A DNA stretch of 24,071 nt from an uncultured Clostridium sp. (GCA_900553755.1 USEX01000020.1:1-24071), one strand, 5' to 3'. Positions 9,612-17,898 are shown, numbered from the stretch's first letter. The notes: generated by a model from the sequence alone, not told the origin. Numbers and translations: made by a program.

Positions 9612-9998
9612 ATGGATTTATTACTTTATTTTGCATTACCAATAGCAACGATAATATTAGCAGTAGTTTTTCAAAAGATAATAAAAAGTCCGATTTTAGT
9701 TGCTGCAACTGCGTTTGCAATATACTTAATTGTAACATTTGCAGTATTTGATGCTTCATTTTTAATTTTTGCAATTGTTTACACAATCTTAGCTTACTTA
9801 GCAGCAGCAATAACCAGATTTATATGTAGTTTTATAGGCAGAAATGGATTTTTCAAAAACATAAATGCTGAAAATATAAACACAAATACATTAAGTGCAA
9901 ACAACATAGAATTAAATGACGATGATGAAAATAATTCTGGCTATGGATGCAATTGCAATAACAGATATTATCAAAGAAGGAGAAACTATAGATTCTAA
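9612..9998 (+). CDS. Small membrane protein with Cys/Arg-rich tail, unknown function
   Basis: Not recognised with confidence. Residues about 2-80 form two or three hydrophobic helices (LLLYFALPIATIILAVVF, ILVAATAFAIYLIVTFAVF, FLIFAIVYTILAYLAAAI). The last 45 residues are polar, with an Asn/Asp stretch and the ending GCNCNNRYYQRRRNYRF. The hydrophobic half recalls small DUF2651-like membrane proteins, an uncertain comparison from memory. AAGGAGAA (9599-9606) supports the ATG at 9612. A poor promoter (TTGCTA at 9561, TATTAA at 9584) may lie upstream. It stands alone between a terminator and the pilus-locus promoter region. Confidence 0.7.
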   Translation: MDLLLYFALPIATIILAVVFQKIIKSPILVAATAFAIYLIVTFAVFDASFLIFAIVYTILAYLAAAITRFICSFIGRNGFFKNINAENINTNTLSANNIELNDDDENNSGYGCNCNNRYYQRRRNYRF

Positions 9999-10026
9999 AA
10001 AGATTGCAAAGTTAAGATGCACTCAA

Positions 10027-10057
10027 AAGGAGTACTTTCGATAAGAAAGTACTCCTT
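10027..10057. repeat. Perfect 13-bp inverted repeat (hairpin)
   Basis: Bases 10027-10039 pair perfectly with 10045-10057 around a GATAA loop. No T run follows on the + strand (AAAAGATATT follows); on the - strand four T follow. It may end the transcript of the 128-residue membrane protein, but it lacks the classic tail. It could instead be a protective 3' hairpin or a protein-binding site. Confidence 0.5.
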
Positions 10058-10110
10058 AAAAGATATTAGCTAAATTAAAAATTACAATAATATTTCAATT
10101 CTGTTTCAAA

Positions 10111-10136
10111 AATGTTAAATAATATATTTAAGCATT
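10111..10136. repeat. Imperfect AT-rich inverted repeat upstream of the pilus promoter
   Basis: AATGTTAAATA (10111-10121) is repeated in inverted orientation at 10125-10136 with a one-base bulge. It ends seven bases before the -35 box of the pilus-locus promoter. It could be an activator or repressor site, but such AT-only palindromes also arise by chance in this composition. Confidence 0.25.
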
Positions 10137-10143
10137 AAAAATA

Positions 10144-10172
10144 TTGTCTTTAAATTATAATTGTTGTAAAAT
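10144..10172 (+). promoter_or_regulatory. Promoter of the Tad-like pilus locus
   Basis: TTGTCT (10144-10149) and TAAAAT (10167-10172) lie 17 bases apart in the only long (228 base) gap ahead of the locus. Transcription would begin near 10179, giving a leader of about 48 bases. No c-di-GMP or other recognised riboswitch was seen in the gap. Confidence 0.6.
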
Positions 10173-10190
10173 AAAATAAGTAATATTATG

Positions 10191-10221
10191 TTGTAGTTTG
10201 TAAAAAACTACAAAGAGGAGG
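10191..10221 (+). promoter_or_regulatory. Leader hairpin abutting a strong ribosome binding site
   Basis: TTGTAGTTT (10191-10199) pairs with AAACTACAA (10205-10213), nine base pairs with a GTAAA loop. The strong Shine-Dalgarno AGAGGAGG (10214-10221) starts on the next base. In the transcript the hairpin would lie about 12 bases from the 5' end. In known Firmicute mRNAs such 5' hairpins stabilise the message, but as DNA the dyad could equally be an operator. Confidence 0.5.
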
Positions 10222-10226
10222 AAAAA

Positions 10227-11135
10227 ATGGCTACTACAAATCCAATGCAAAGAAAAGCAAAAAATTCATTCTTATTAGGAGTTTTATTAACTATGCTTGT
10301 AATGGGAGTGATTGTTGGACTATTATTTTTAAAAATAATGAATATGCAAAAAACAGAAAATGAAAGGCTTGCAAACCAAAAGCAAGTATATGTATTATCA
10401 CAAGATGTAAAATCTGGAGATAAGGTAGATAGTGCAAATTTAACAACAATAACAGTTGATAATGCAGCAGTACCTTCTAATGCTATAACGCCAGGAAGTT
10501 TAACTGAATATACTGTTGCTAAAATAGATTTAAAAAAAGGAACAACAATTACAGCAGGAATGGTAACAGAATCTAGTGAAGAAACAACTGCTGATTTAAG
10601 AATGCAAGAATATAATATGATAAAATTATCAACACAACTTGCAACAAATGATTACATAGATATTAGATTAAGAATGCCTTCAGGATTAGACTACATAGTA
10701 GTTTCTAAAAAATCTGTAAAAATTCCTGTAATAGGTGGAGAAGAATCATCAAATACAATATGGGTAAAATTATCAGAAGCAGAAACATTAGCAATGAGTA
10801 ATGCAATAGTTGAAGCATACACAATGAATGGAGCAATACTTTATACAACAACATATACAGAGCCAGGAATGCAAGATGCAGCAACACCAACATATGTACC
10901 AAGTGCTAATGTACAAAATTTAATGAATCAAAACCCAAATATATTACAAGAAGCAAAAAATGCTTTATTTACAAGATATAATAGCACTTCATCAATAAGA
11001 ACTAATAATATAAACGGAGAACTTTCACAATATCAAGAAGAAGCACAAGGCAACATTAGTAATGGAGTATCATCAGAAGTAACATCAGCACAAGAACAAA
11101 GAAAATCTTATTTAGATGCTTTAGCTGGAAACTAA
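10227..11135 (+). CDS. CpaB/RcpC-like SAF-domain pilus assembly protein
   Basis: First gene of the pilus-like locus. Residues about 14-36 form one membrane helix after a basic N-terminus. A SAF-type domain follows (about 53-113): VYVLSQDVKSGDKV, then PSNAITPGSL, then TVAKIDLKKGTTIT. Next comes a beta-rich region (about 125-210) including DYIDIRLRMPSG and SVKIPVIGG, matching the layout of CpaB/RcpC proteins of Tad systems. The tail (about 215-302) is Asn/Gln/Ser-rich and probably disordered. It should sit outside the membrane and may guide the filament through the wall; in diderms its relatives work with the secretin, which is absent here. A very strong ribosome binding site precedes it. Confidence 0.8.
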   Translation: MATTNPMQRKAKNSFLLGVLLTMLVMGVIVGLLFLKIMNMQKTENERLANQKQVYVLSQDVKSGDKVDSANLTTITVDNAAVPSNAITPGSLTEYTVAKIDLKKGTTITAGMVTESSEETTADLRMQEYNMIKLSTQLATNDYIDIRLRMPSGLDYIVVSKKSVKIPVIGGEESSNTIWVKLSEAETLAMSNAIVEAYTMNGAILYTTTYTEPGMQDAATPTYVPSANVQNLMNQNPNILQEAKNALFTRYNSTSSIRTNNINGELSQYQEEAQGNISNGVSSEVTSAQEQRKSYLDALAGN

Positions 11136-11156
11136 TATAAAGGAAGGATAAATAAA

Positions 11157-11843
11157 ATGGAGAAAATAGGATTTATAGGGGCGTATGATAAAGAAAATCT
11201 TATAATGTGTGTGGCAAAAATTCTTACAGAATTGGGCAAAAAAGTAATGGTTATAGATTCTACAGTTACACAAAAAATGAAGTATATAATACCAACTATA
11301 GATCCTACTACTTCCTATATAACACAACACGAAGAAATAGATTTTGCAATAGGAATTAGATCTTTTACAGAAATTAATAATTACTTGGGAATAACTAATT
11401 TTGAATCAAGTGATTATGATTATTTATTAATAAACATAGATGATTCAACAGAAATAGAAGAATTTAAAATGGATGAAGCAAAGAAAAACTACTTTGTTAC
11501 AGCTTTTGATTTGTATTCATTAAAAAGAGGGTTAGAAATATTGGATGGAATTAAAAATCCAATAGATTTAAAAAAAGTGTATTATGCTAACAATGTTAGA
11601 AAAGAAGATGATGATTATTTAAATTATTTATCTTTAGGCAAGAAAATAAACTGGGATGATGAAAAAATTTACTTTCCAGTAGACTTAGAAGATGAAGATA
11701 TAATATTAGAAAATCAAAGAATAGCGAAAATAAGATTAAAAGGATTAAGCAATTTATATAAAGAAGCATTAGCATATATTACAGAAGAAATTGCAGGCAG
11801 CGGGGAAAAGCAAAACATAAAAAGAGTAATGAAGCAATTATAA
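11157..11843 (+). CDS. ParA/TadZ-like protein with degenerate P-loop (first copy)
   Basis: A 228-residue cytoplasmic protein with a MinD/ParA-like pattern. It opens with the strand MEKIGFIGAY, then a helix (LIMCVAKILTELGKKVMVID), and has a later buried strand with Asp residues (YDYLLINIDDS). The phosphate-binding loop reads GAYDKENL and has no GK[ST], so ATP hydrolysis is unlikely. TadZ/CpaE proteins of Tad loci have this fold and often atypical Walker motifs; they place the apparatus at specific cell sites. The identification rests on fold pattern and position between the CpaB-like gene and a second similar gene. AAGGAAGG precedes the ATG. Its stop is 12 bases from the next start. Confidence 0.65.
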   Translation: MEKIGFIGAYDKENLIMCVAKILTELGKKVMVIDSTVTQKMKYIIPTIDPTTSYITQHEEIDFAIGIRSFTEINNYLGITNFESSDYDYLLINIDDSTEIEEFKMDEAKKNYFVTAFDLYSLKRGLEILDGIKNPIDLKKVYYANNVRKEDDDYLNYLSLGKKINWDDEKIYFPVDLEDEDIILENQRIAKIRLKGLSNLYKEALAYITEEIAGSGEKQNIKRVMKQL

Positions 11844-11855
11844 AAGGAGAACGAT

Positions 11856-12710
11856 ATGGCAGTAATATCTTTTTGGGGAAACAGCGAAAAAGAAACTGGT
11901 CAAACAGTTGCTACCATGGCTATATCTACCATGATGGCTTTTGAACATAATTATAAAATATTGACAATTTCCACTGGTTTTAAAGACAGAACCATGGATG
12001 AAAGTTTTTGGCCAGCAAATAGAGCAACAGGATTGCAAAGAATATTAGGAACGCAAAGTGAAAACTTTGTTAATATGGAATCTGGAATAGAAGGCTTATG
12101 TAGAGTAGTAGAAAGCAATAGGCTAAGAAAAGGCCTAATACCAAACTATGCAAAAGTAGTATTTACAAATAGATTAGATGTGCTAGTGTCGCCTAGAACT
12201 GAAAATCCAAAAGAATATATAGAAATTGCAAAAGCATATCCTAGCATTATTGAAACAGCAGCGAATGATTATAATATGGTTTTTGTAGATATAGATAAGA
12301 GACTTCCAACAGAGATTCAAAGAGCAATATTAACTAAAACGGATGTTATAATAATAACTGCTAAACAAGGACAACAAGGAATAAATAAATTAAATGAATT
12401 AACCAAAAAGAATGAAATGTTTCAGGGAGACAATATATTAAAATTAATAGGCAAATACGATGCAAGCTCTAAGTACAATGTGAAAAACATATCAAGAGAG
12501 TTACGAGAAAGAAAATTAATCTTATCTGTGCCTTATAACACAATATTCTTTGAAACAACGATGGAAGGAAAAGTACCAGATTACTTTTTAAAATTCAGAG
12601 GTTTAACGATAGCATATAAAAATGATTCTAATATGTTTTTCTTATCGGAATTAAAAAGAGATTGCGAAACAATATTAGAAAAAATACGTGAAGTAGAATT
12701 AAAGAGATAA
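11856..12710 (+). CDS. ParA/TadZ-like protein with degenerate P-loop (second copy)
   Basis: A 284-residue protein with a clearer MinD/ParA layout. The N-terminal strand and loop ISFWGNSEKETGQTVAT sit where ParA proteins carry KGGxGKT, but both lysines are replaced (E11 and Q16). A helix and strand follow (YKILTIST). A Walker B-like strand MVFVDID (D145) and the strand DVIIITAKQGQQG come later. This is the expected TadZ/CpaE pattern: partner or localiser of the secretion ATPase with little or no ATPase activity. AAAAGGAGA precedes the ATG. It directly precedes the tadA-like gene. Similarity to the first copy is visible only at fold level. Confidence 0.75.
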   Translation: MAVISFWGNSEKETGQTVATMAISTMMAFEHNYKILTISTGFKDRTMDESFWPANRATGLQRILGTQSENFVNMESGIEGLCRVVESNRLRKGLIPNYAKVVFTNRLDVLVSPRTENPKEYIEIAKAYPSIIETAANDYNMVFVDIDKRLPTEIQRAILTKTDVIIITAKQGQQGINKLNELTKKNEMFQGDNILKLIGKYDASSKYNVKNISRELRERKLILSVPYNTIFFETTMEGKVPDYFLKFRGLTIAYKNDSNMFFLSELKRDCETILEKIREVELKR

Positions 12711-12729
12711 CAAAGGAAAGGAGCTAGAC

Positions 12730-14643
12730 ATGAATATTACAAATATTGTTTTAATGGTTATTGTAGTAGGATTAGCTTTTTCTTTAATATATAGATTTAT
12801 TAGGAAAAGAAGAAATGAAGAAAAAGAGGATTCTATTAAAGTAGATGATAAAACTTATACAATAGAAAGAATGACAGAATATATAAAAAAAAGATTGGAT
12901 GAAATAACCAAAATAAATTTATATGATATAGGTCTTTCTGAAGAGGAATTAAAAAGAAGAAAAAATAAAAAGTATGAGTTAAAAAAAGCTTTAAAAGGAT
13001 GTACATATGGAGATGTTAACGATAAAAAGTATATAAAAGAGCTTATATATGACCTTTTATATAATGAATACGGTGTTGACGAAATAACTGTATCAAAAGC
13101 AATTCCATTTGATATACCTTCATTATTAACTCCACAAGATAAATTTGATATTATCATATACATGTATAAAATGGAGTTCGGATATGAAGCTTTAACAGAA
13201 ATGATAAAAAAATATGATCTAGCAGAATTAAAATATGTAGAAGGTGAATCAAAGCCATCATATGTAATAACTTCAGAAGAAATATCTGAAATATACGAAA
13301 AAGAAAATTTTGTATTATCATTTCCAGATAAGTTGAATGTAGTAGTACAAAGAATTTACCAACAATACAAAGGCTATAGCAGCATAGACGAAATAAGAGA
13401 TATGAACATAGATGGTATTTCTGGTGGCGTATCTGGATTACCAGAGAGCTTTTTAAGCCAGGTTGCTCAGACAGATAGCGACTATTTAGGACAAATATCA
13501 GAACACAAAGTACCACGTGCTTGTGATAGCATCTGGATAATGTTCCAAGGTAAATCAATTCGTTTAGCATTCTTATCATTTGGTTCAGAAGCCGAATTAA
13601 AAAGAGTTTGCCAGAACATTTACAAATTCAATAATCCAGGTCAATTATCAGATACGAATGGTTATAAGATAAACGAAATGAAAGATGGTTCTCGTGTTGT
13701 TGTTGTAAGACCAAGTATGTCTGAAACATGGGCTTTCTTCGTAAGAAAATTCGACGTTAAGAGAGCTACACTAGAGCAAATAGTTAGATTCCCTGGAAAA
13801 GATGAAACAATAGATTTATTAAAATACCTTGTAAAAGGTGCAAGAATTATATCACTTACAGGTGAGCAGGGTTGCGGTAAAACAACAATGCTTATGGCAA
13901 TGATAGAAAACATATATGATACAATGAACCTTCGTATCACAGAAACAGCGTTCGAGCTTCACTTAAGAAAAATATATCCAACAAGAAATATTTTATCAAT
14001 GCGTGAAACAGAAACTATATCTGGACAACAATGTTTGGACGTTCAGAAGAAAACAGATGGTACTGTTAATATAATCGGAGAGGTTGCAACAGACCCCGTA
14101 GCATCTTGGATGATTCAATCAGCACAGGTTGCATCTAAATTTACATTATTTACTCACCATGCTAAAACTTTCCCAGATTTAGTAACAGCACTTCGTAACT
14201 CAATGCTTAGAGCTGGAGTGTTCAATGATGAAAGAACAGCTGAAGAACAAGTTGTTTCAGTATTAAATTTTGATGTTCATTTAGTAAAAGACTTTAGAGG
14301 AAGAAGATACATAGAAAGAATAACAGAATGTATACCAGTGCAAGAGAAAAACGAATACACATATGATTACAGAAAACAAAAGACTTTAGAAGGAAAAATA
14401 GAAAAATTTATGGATAATGCAACAATGTATTTTTCAAAGAGTACTAATAGAGAATTGTATCAATACAGAAACATACTAGAATATCATGATGGAACATATG
14501 TGCTAACAAATCCAATAACAGAAACAAACATTACAGAAATGCTAAACAACATGGATGATACAGATGCAGAAGAATTTAAAAAGTTTGTATATGAAAAATG
14601 GGGAATAAAAGCTCGTAGAGCATCTGATGATGTTATAGAATAG
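12730..14643 (+). CDS. tadA: TadA/CpaF-type secretion ATPase with N-terminal membrane anchor
   Basis: Motor of the pilus-like system, in the type II/IV secretion ATPase (GspE/VirB11/CpaF) family. The C-terminal RecA-like half carries Walker A GEQGCGKTT (G378-T386), an Asp-box-like region (ITETAFELHLRKIYPTRN), Walker B NIIGEVATD (E451) and a His box FTLFTHHAKT (H476, H477). The segment VRRFIERI-like ending RRYIERITECIP is typical of CpaF. The N-terminal half is helical. Unusually, residues about 4-23 (NIVLMVIVVGLAFSLIYRF) form a membrane helix followed by RKRR. At 637 residues it is longer than usual CpaF (about 450-500). The second half uses CGT and TTC codons more than the first. The symbol is by family analogy. 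Confidence 0.9.
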   Translation: MNITNIVLMVIVVGLAFSLIYRFIRKRRNEEKEDSIKVDDKTYTIERMTEYIKKRLDEITKINLYDIGLSEEELKRRKNKKYELKKALKGCTYGDVNDKKYIKELIYDLLYNEYGVDEITVSKAIPFDIPSLLTPQDKFDIIIYMYKMEFGYEALTEMIKKYDLAELKYVEGESKPSYVITSEEISEIYEKENFVLSFPDKLNVVVQRIYQQYKGYSSIDEIRDMNIDGISGGVSGLPESFLSQVAQTDSDYLGQISEHKVPRACDSIWIMFQGKSIRLAFLSFGSEAELKRVCQNIYKFNNPGQLSDTNGYKINEMKDGSRVVVVRPSMSETWAFFVRKFDVKRATLEQIVRFPGKDETIDLLKYLVKGARIISLTGEQGCGKTTMLMAMIENIYDTMNLRITETAFELHLRKIYPTRNILSMRETETISGQQCLDVQKKTDGTVNIIGEVATDPVASWMIQSAQVASKFTLFTHHAKTFPDLVTALRNSMLRAGVFNDERTAEEQVVSVLNFDVHLVKDFRGRRYIERITECIPVQEKNEYTYDYRKQKTLEGKIEKFMDNATMYFSKSTNRELYQYRNILEYHDGTYVLTNPITETNITEMLNNMDDTDAEEFKKFVYEKWGIKARRASDDVIE

Positions 14644-14657
14644 AAGGAGGTGCAATT

Positions 14658-16739
14658 ATGCCATCGAGTAAAATAATATTATTATACATGCTTATAGCAG
14701 TAGGAGTATTATTAGGATTTATAGTAGTAGCGTATATGGTATTAAGGAAGAAACTACAACAATCAGATGCAATGCAGATGCAAAAGCTTCGTGCAGGTAC
14801 TCAAGAGAAAACTTTTTCACTAGAAATACTATATCAAAAATTATATACAAAATATATAAAAACCCCCTTCTTAAAGAGATATCTATTTAAAATAAGAAGA
14901 AGATTGGAAATTATTAACGTAGATGATGAGTATTTAACAAGAAAACAAACTTCACAAATATTAACAAAAGCTTTATTAATAATTATTCCACTTACATTAA
15001 TAATAATTTTAATAGCAAAAAGTAATGCTTTATTACTATCTATATTATTAATATTTGAACTATTTATAATAGATACCTTAGTAGATGGTATGGTTGATAA
15101 AATGGATAATAGATTGCTTCAACAGCAAATAGATTTCTTCGCAGAAATAAGACATGCTTACCATGAATACAACATGGTAGAAGAAGCAATTTATCAAGTA
15201 GCTCAGGACGATGAAAATGTTGAGATGGCAAGGCAAGCAGAAAAAATATATGAGATATTAATCTCAAATGATCCTGAAAGTGAACTTGAAAAATATTATG
15301 ATGTTGCGCCAAACAGCTATTTAAAAGAATTTGCTGGAATATCATATTTAACAAAAGAATTTGGCGATAGAAAAGTAGATAAAACTTCTTTATATTTAAA
15401 AAATTTGAACAATATAAGCCAAGAAATGCAATTGGAAATATTGAAAAGAGATAAATTGGATTATGTGTTCCAAAGCTTATCTGTAATATCTATACTTCCA
15501 TTATTAGCATTAGAGCCAATAAAAAATTGGGCAGTATCACAGTTTTCATTTACATCATCATTCTATTTAGGCAAGCAAGGAATGATAGTACAAATACTAA
15601 TAGTAATACTTACATTCTTGTGCTATACATTAACAAGAAAATTGAAAGATAATGGCTCAACAACAATCGATACAAGGGCAACAAACCCATGGCAAGAGAA
15701 ATTATATAAATTACCAGTAATAAAGCAATTGGTAGATTGCTTTATACCAAAAGATGGAACAAAAGAAAGAAGAAGATTAACAAATTTAATAAAAGATTCT
15801 GCAACAAAAGACAAGATACAATGGATATATGTATCAAGAATATCACTAACAATTATTGCTTTTGTTGGTTCGTTATTAGTATTTACACAATTACATAAAA
15901 TTGAAATAGATTATATATATACACAACCAACATCAACTTATAATATAGTTGGAGAAATGTCTGATAAAAACTTAAAAAGTGCTCAGCAATTAACAGAGAG
16001 TGATAACAAGTTTTTAAATAAATTTAGAGGAAAAACTGCTACAACTTTAGAAGATATAGAAAAAGCTATGTCTAAATCTGAAGACTATGCTACAAGCACA
16101 GATGATGAAATTGAAGTGGCAGCAAAAAGAGTATTAGAAAAATTAAGAAAAATCAATAGTGAATATCTAAGTTGGTTTGAAATGCTACTTGCAATGGTAT
16201 TTGCTTTAGTAGGATACAATTTACCAATATGGCTATTATATTTCCAAGCGAAAATGAGAAAGATGGAAATGGAAGACGAAGTAATGCAATTCCAAACAAT
16301 CATTTTAATGCTTATGAGAATTGAAAGAGTTAATGTAGAAATGATTCTTGAATGGCTAGAAAGATATTCAAAGATATTCAAGGAACCACTTGCTAAATGT
16401 ATAAACAATTACGAAAGTGGATCATGGGAAGCTCTTGAGCAATTAAAGGATGATGTAAATTATAAAGATTTTATTAGAATAGTAGAAAGTCTTCAAGCAG
16501 CAGTAGAGAAAATACCAATTGCAGATGCTTTTGATGAATTAGATTCTGAAAGAGAGTACTACCAAGCTAAACGTAAAGAATCAAACGAAAGATTAATCAG
16601 CAAAAAAGGAATGATTGGAAAAGTAATAGGTTTTGCTCCAATGGTTTGCTTATTTGTGGGCTACTTAATAATACCTTTAGTATTAATAGGATTAACAAGT
16701 ATGAATTCGTCATTTGCTGGAATCTCTTCATCAATGTAG
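14658..16739 (+). CDS. TadB/TadC-like inner-membrane platform, apparently fused
   Basis: Probable membrane platform on which the TadA-like ATPase acts. The 693 residues equal TadB plus TadC. Hydrophobic segments lie near residues 5-28, 105-145, 273-292, 310-330, 396-414, 505-530 and 652-682. Two T2SSF-like cytoplasmic helical regions are seen. The first is about 150-270 (LQQQIDFFAEIRHAYHEYNMVEEAI). The second is about 535-650 (VMQFQTIILMLMRIERVNVEMILEWL, then the EREYYQAKRKESNERL helix). Each is followed by a hydrophobic hairpin, so the protein looks like two T2SSF halves. The strongest ribosome binding site of the locus, GAAGGAGGTG (14643-14652), overlaps the tadA-like stop. Calling it a fusion, rather than one long TadB, is inference. 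Confidence 0.78.
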   Translation: MPSSKIILLYMLIAVGVLLGFIVVAYMVLRKKLQQSDAMQMQKLRAGTQEKTFSLEILYQKLYTKYIKTPFLKRYLFKIRRRLEIINVDDEYLTRKQTSQILTKALLIIIPLTLIIILIAKSNALLLSILLIFELFIIDTLVDGMVDKMDNRLLQQQIDFFAEIRHAYHEYNMVEEAIYQVAQDDENVEMARQAEKIYEILISNDPESELEKYYDVAPNSYLKEFAGISYLTKEFGDRKVDKTSLYLKNLNNISQEMQLEILKRDKLDYVFQSLSVISILPLLALEPIKNWAVSQFSFTSSFYLGKQGMIVQILIVILTFLCYTLTRKLKDNGSTTIDTRATNPWQEKLYKLPVIKQLVDCFIPKDGTKERRRLTNLIKDSATKDKIQWIYVSRISLTIIAFVGSLLVFTQLHKIEIDYIYTQPTSTYNIVGEMSDKNLKSAQQLTESDNKFLNKFRGKTATTLEDIEKAMSKSEDYATSTDDEIEVAAKRVLEKLRKINSEYLSWFEMLLAMVFALVGYNLPIWLLYFQAKMRKMEMEDEVMQFQTIILMLMRIERVNVEMILEWLERYSKIFKEPLAKCINNYESGSWEALEQLKDDVNYKDFIRIVESLQAAVEKIPIADAFDELDSEREYYQAKRKESNERLISKKGMIGKVIGFAPMVCLFVGYLIIPLVLIGLTSMNSSFAGISSSM

Positions 16740-16769
16740 TACTAATAAAAATTCTGGAGGAAAATAGAT

Positions 16770-17396
16770 ATGGAAAATGCAACGAAAGCACTGGAAATAG
16801 CTGGTGGAGTATTAATTTCATTAATAATAATAGGAACAATAGTATTTTTTTACAACAGAATATCAGAGGTAAAGCAAACAGAACATAATACTCAAGCGGA
16901 AGAGCAAACAGCAGATTTTAATAAAGATTATGAAGTATATAACAGAAATGATGTTTATGGAAGTGAATTATTATCTTTAGCAAACCAAATGCAAGATTAT
17001 AACACTAGAGAAGTTGAAAAAGGGTATGAAAAGATAGAATTAAGTGCCACTTTTAAGCAAAAATCTAATATATTTATACAATATTATGGCAATAAGCAAA
17101 CATATTCTCAAAGTGATTTAGCATCTGGTTATACAAAGCTTGCAAATGAAATAAATAAACTTTCAACTAAAAAGATAACAGATGCTTCTGGTCAAACAAC
17201 AAAAACATATAATGAATGGATAAAAATATCTAAAACTACCTTGAAATCAACTTTAAAAACTGCAGATTATAACAGTATAATAAATTACCAAGATTTGATA
17301 ACTGAGCAAACTAATATTGCCAGAGAAACTTTTAGATGCACAGATGTAAAATATAAAAATTCAAGAATAGTAAAAATGACTTTTTCTGAAAATTAG
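16770..17396 (+). CDS. Pilin-like protein 1 (MENA family, 208 residues)
   Basis: Likely minor pilin. It starts MENATKALEIAGGVL and runs into a membrane helix (about 8-29) with no preceding leader. A polar stretch then leads to the family motif DVYGSELLSLANQMQDYN (61-78), preceded by DFNKDYEVY. The rest is Ser/Thr/Lys-rich and probably surface-exposed. The end FRCTDVKY...IVKMTF contains its only cysteine (C190). This is 31 bases after the platform gene, with TGGAGGA upstream of the ATG. It is not similar to Flp pilins by simple reading, but the position right after the TadB/TadC-like gene and the short-head-plus-helix design fit a pilin. Confidence 0.75.
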   Translation: MENATKALEIAGGVLISLIIIGTIVFFYNRISEVKQTEHNTQAEEQTADFNKDYEVYNRNDVYGSELLSLANQMQDYNTREVEKGYEKIELSATFKQKSNIFIQYYGNKQTYSQSDLASGYTKLANEINKLSTKKITDASGQTTKTYNEWIKISKTTLKSTLKTADYNSIINYQDLITEQTNIARETFRCTDVKYKNSRIVKMTFSEN

Positions 17397-17413
17397 AATA
17401 GGAGGTAGCTAAA

Positions 17414-17875
17414 TTGGAAAATGCGAGCAAAGCTTTAATTATGGCTGCATCAGTACTTATAGCTATTATGGTTTTGTCATTAGGTGTATATTTGTTTAGC
17501 ATATTTGGTGGAACAAGCCAAGAAATAACAAATATTATAACAGAAAGTCAAATTTCAGAATTTAATAGTAACTTTACAAAATATGAAGGAAAAACTGATA
17601 TAAGGGCACAAGATATAGTAAGTGTTGCAAATTTTGCAATAAAAAATAACAAACAGAATGCAGATAATCCAGCTAGGCATGTTTATGTGTCGTTAAGAAA
17701 CTCACCAGGATTTAATACTGCCCAATTTGAAACAAAGGCAGGTTGGTATATGGATTTTATAAAACAATATTCGTTAGAAGAAGATAATGTAACAGTAGTA
17801 AATTTTAAATGCAATAGTGTGTTAATAAGCCAAGAAACTGGCTTGGTGTATATGATTGTATTTGAGAAAATTTAA
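17414..17875 (+). CDS. Pilin-like protein 2 (MENA family, 153 residues)
   Basis: Likely minor pilin beginning MENASKALIMAASVLIAIMV, with a membrane helix at about 8-30. It uses a TTG start at 17414, chosen because AGGAGGT (17400-17406) precedes it and the resulting N-terminus matches its neighbours exactly. The shared region EFNSNFTKYEGK plus TDIRAQDIVSVANFAIKNN (61-79) follows. The C-terminus FKCNSV...GLVYMIVFEKI holds its only cysteine (C133), placed as in pilin-like proteins 1 and 3. The gap to the previous gene is 17 bases. Role inferred from family and position. Confidence 0.78.
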   Translation: MENASKALIMAASVLIAIMVLSLGVYLFSIFGGTSQEITNIITESQISEFNSNFTKYEGKTDIRAQDIVSVANFAIKNNKQNADNPARHVYVSLRNSPGFNTAQFETKAGWYMDFIKQYSLEEDNVTVVNFKCNSVLISQETGLVYMIVFEKI

Positions 17876-17898
17876 CAAACAAATTTTTATTAAAAACG

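Noticed and set aside
10017..10073. Possible 18-residue ORF across the 13-bp hairpin
   Set aside because: No ribosome binding site and the codons are dictated by the palindrome.
9999..10226. Possible riboswitch (for example c-di-GMP or c-di-AMP) ahead of the pilus locus
   Set aside because: No conserved core of either class was recognised and the predicted leader is only about 48 bases.
16646..16888. 80-codon frame spanning the platform gene end and the first pilin-like gene
   Set aside because: It overlaps both genes out of frame and encodes Asn/Arg-rich sequence typical of a shadow frame.
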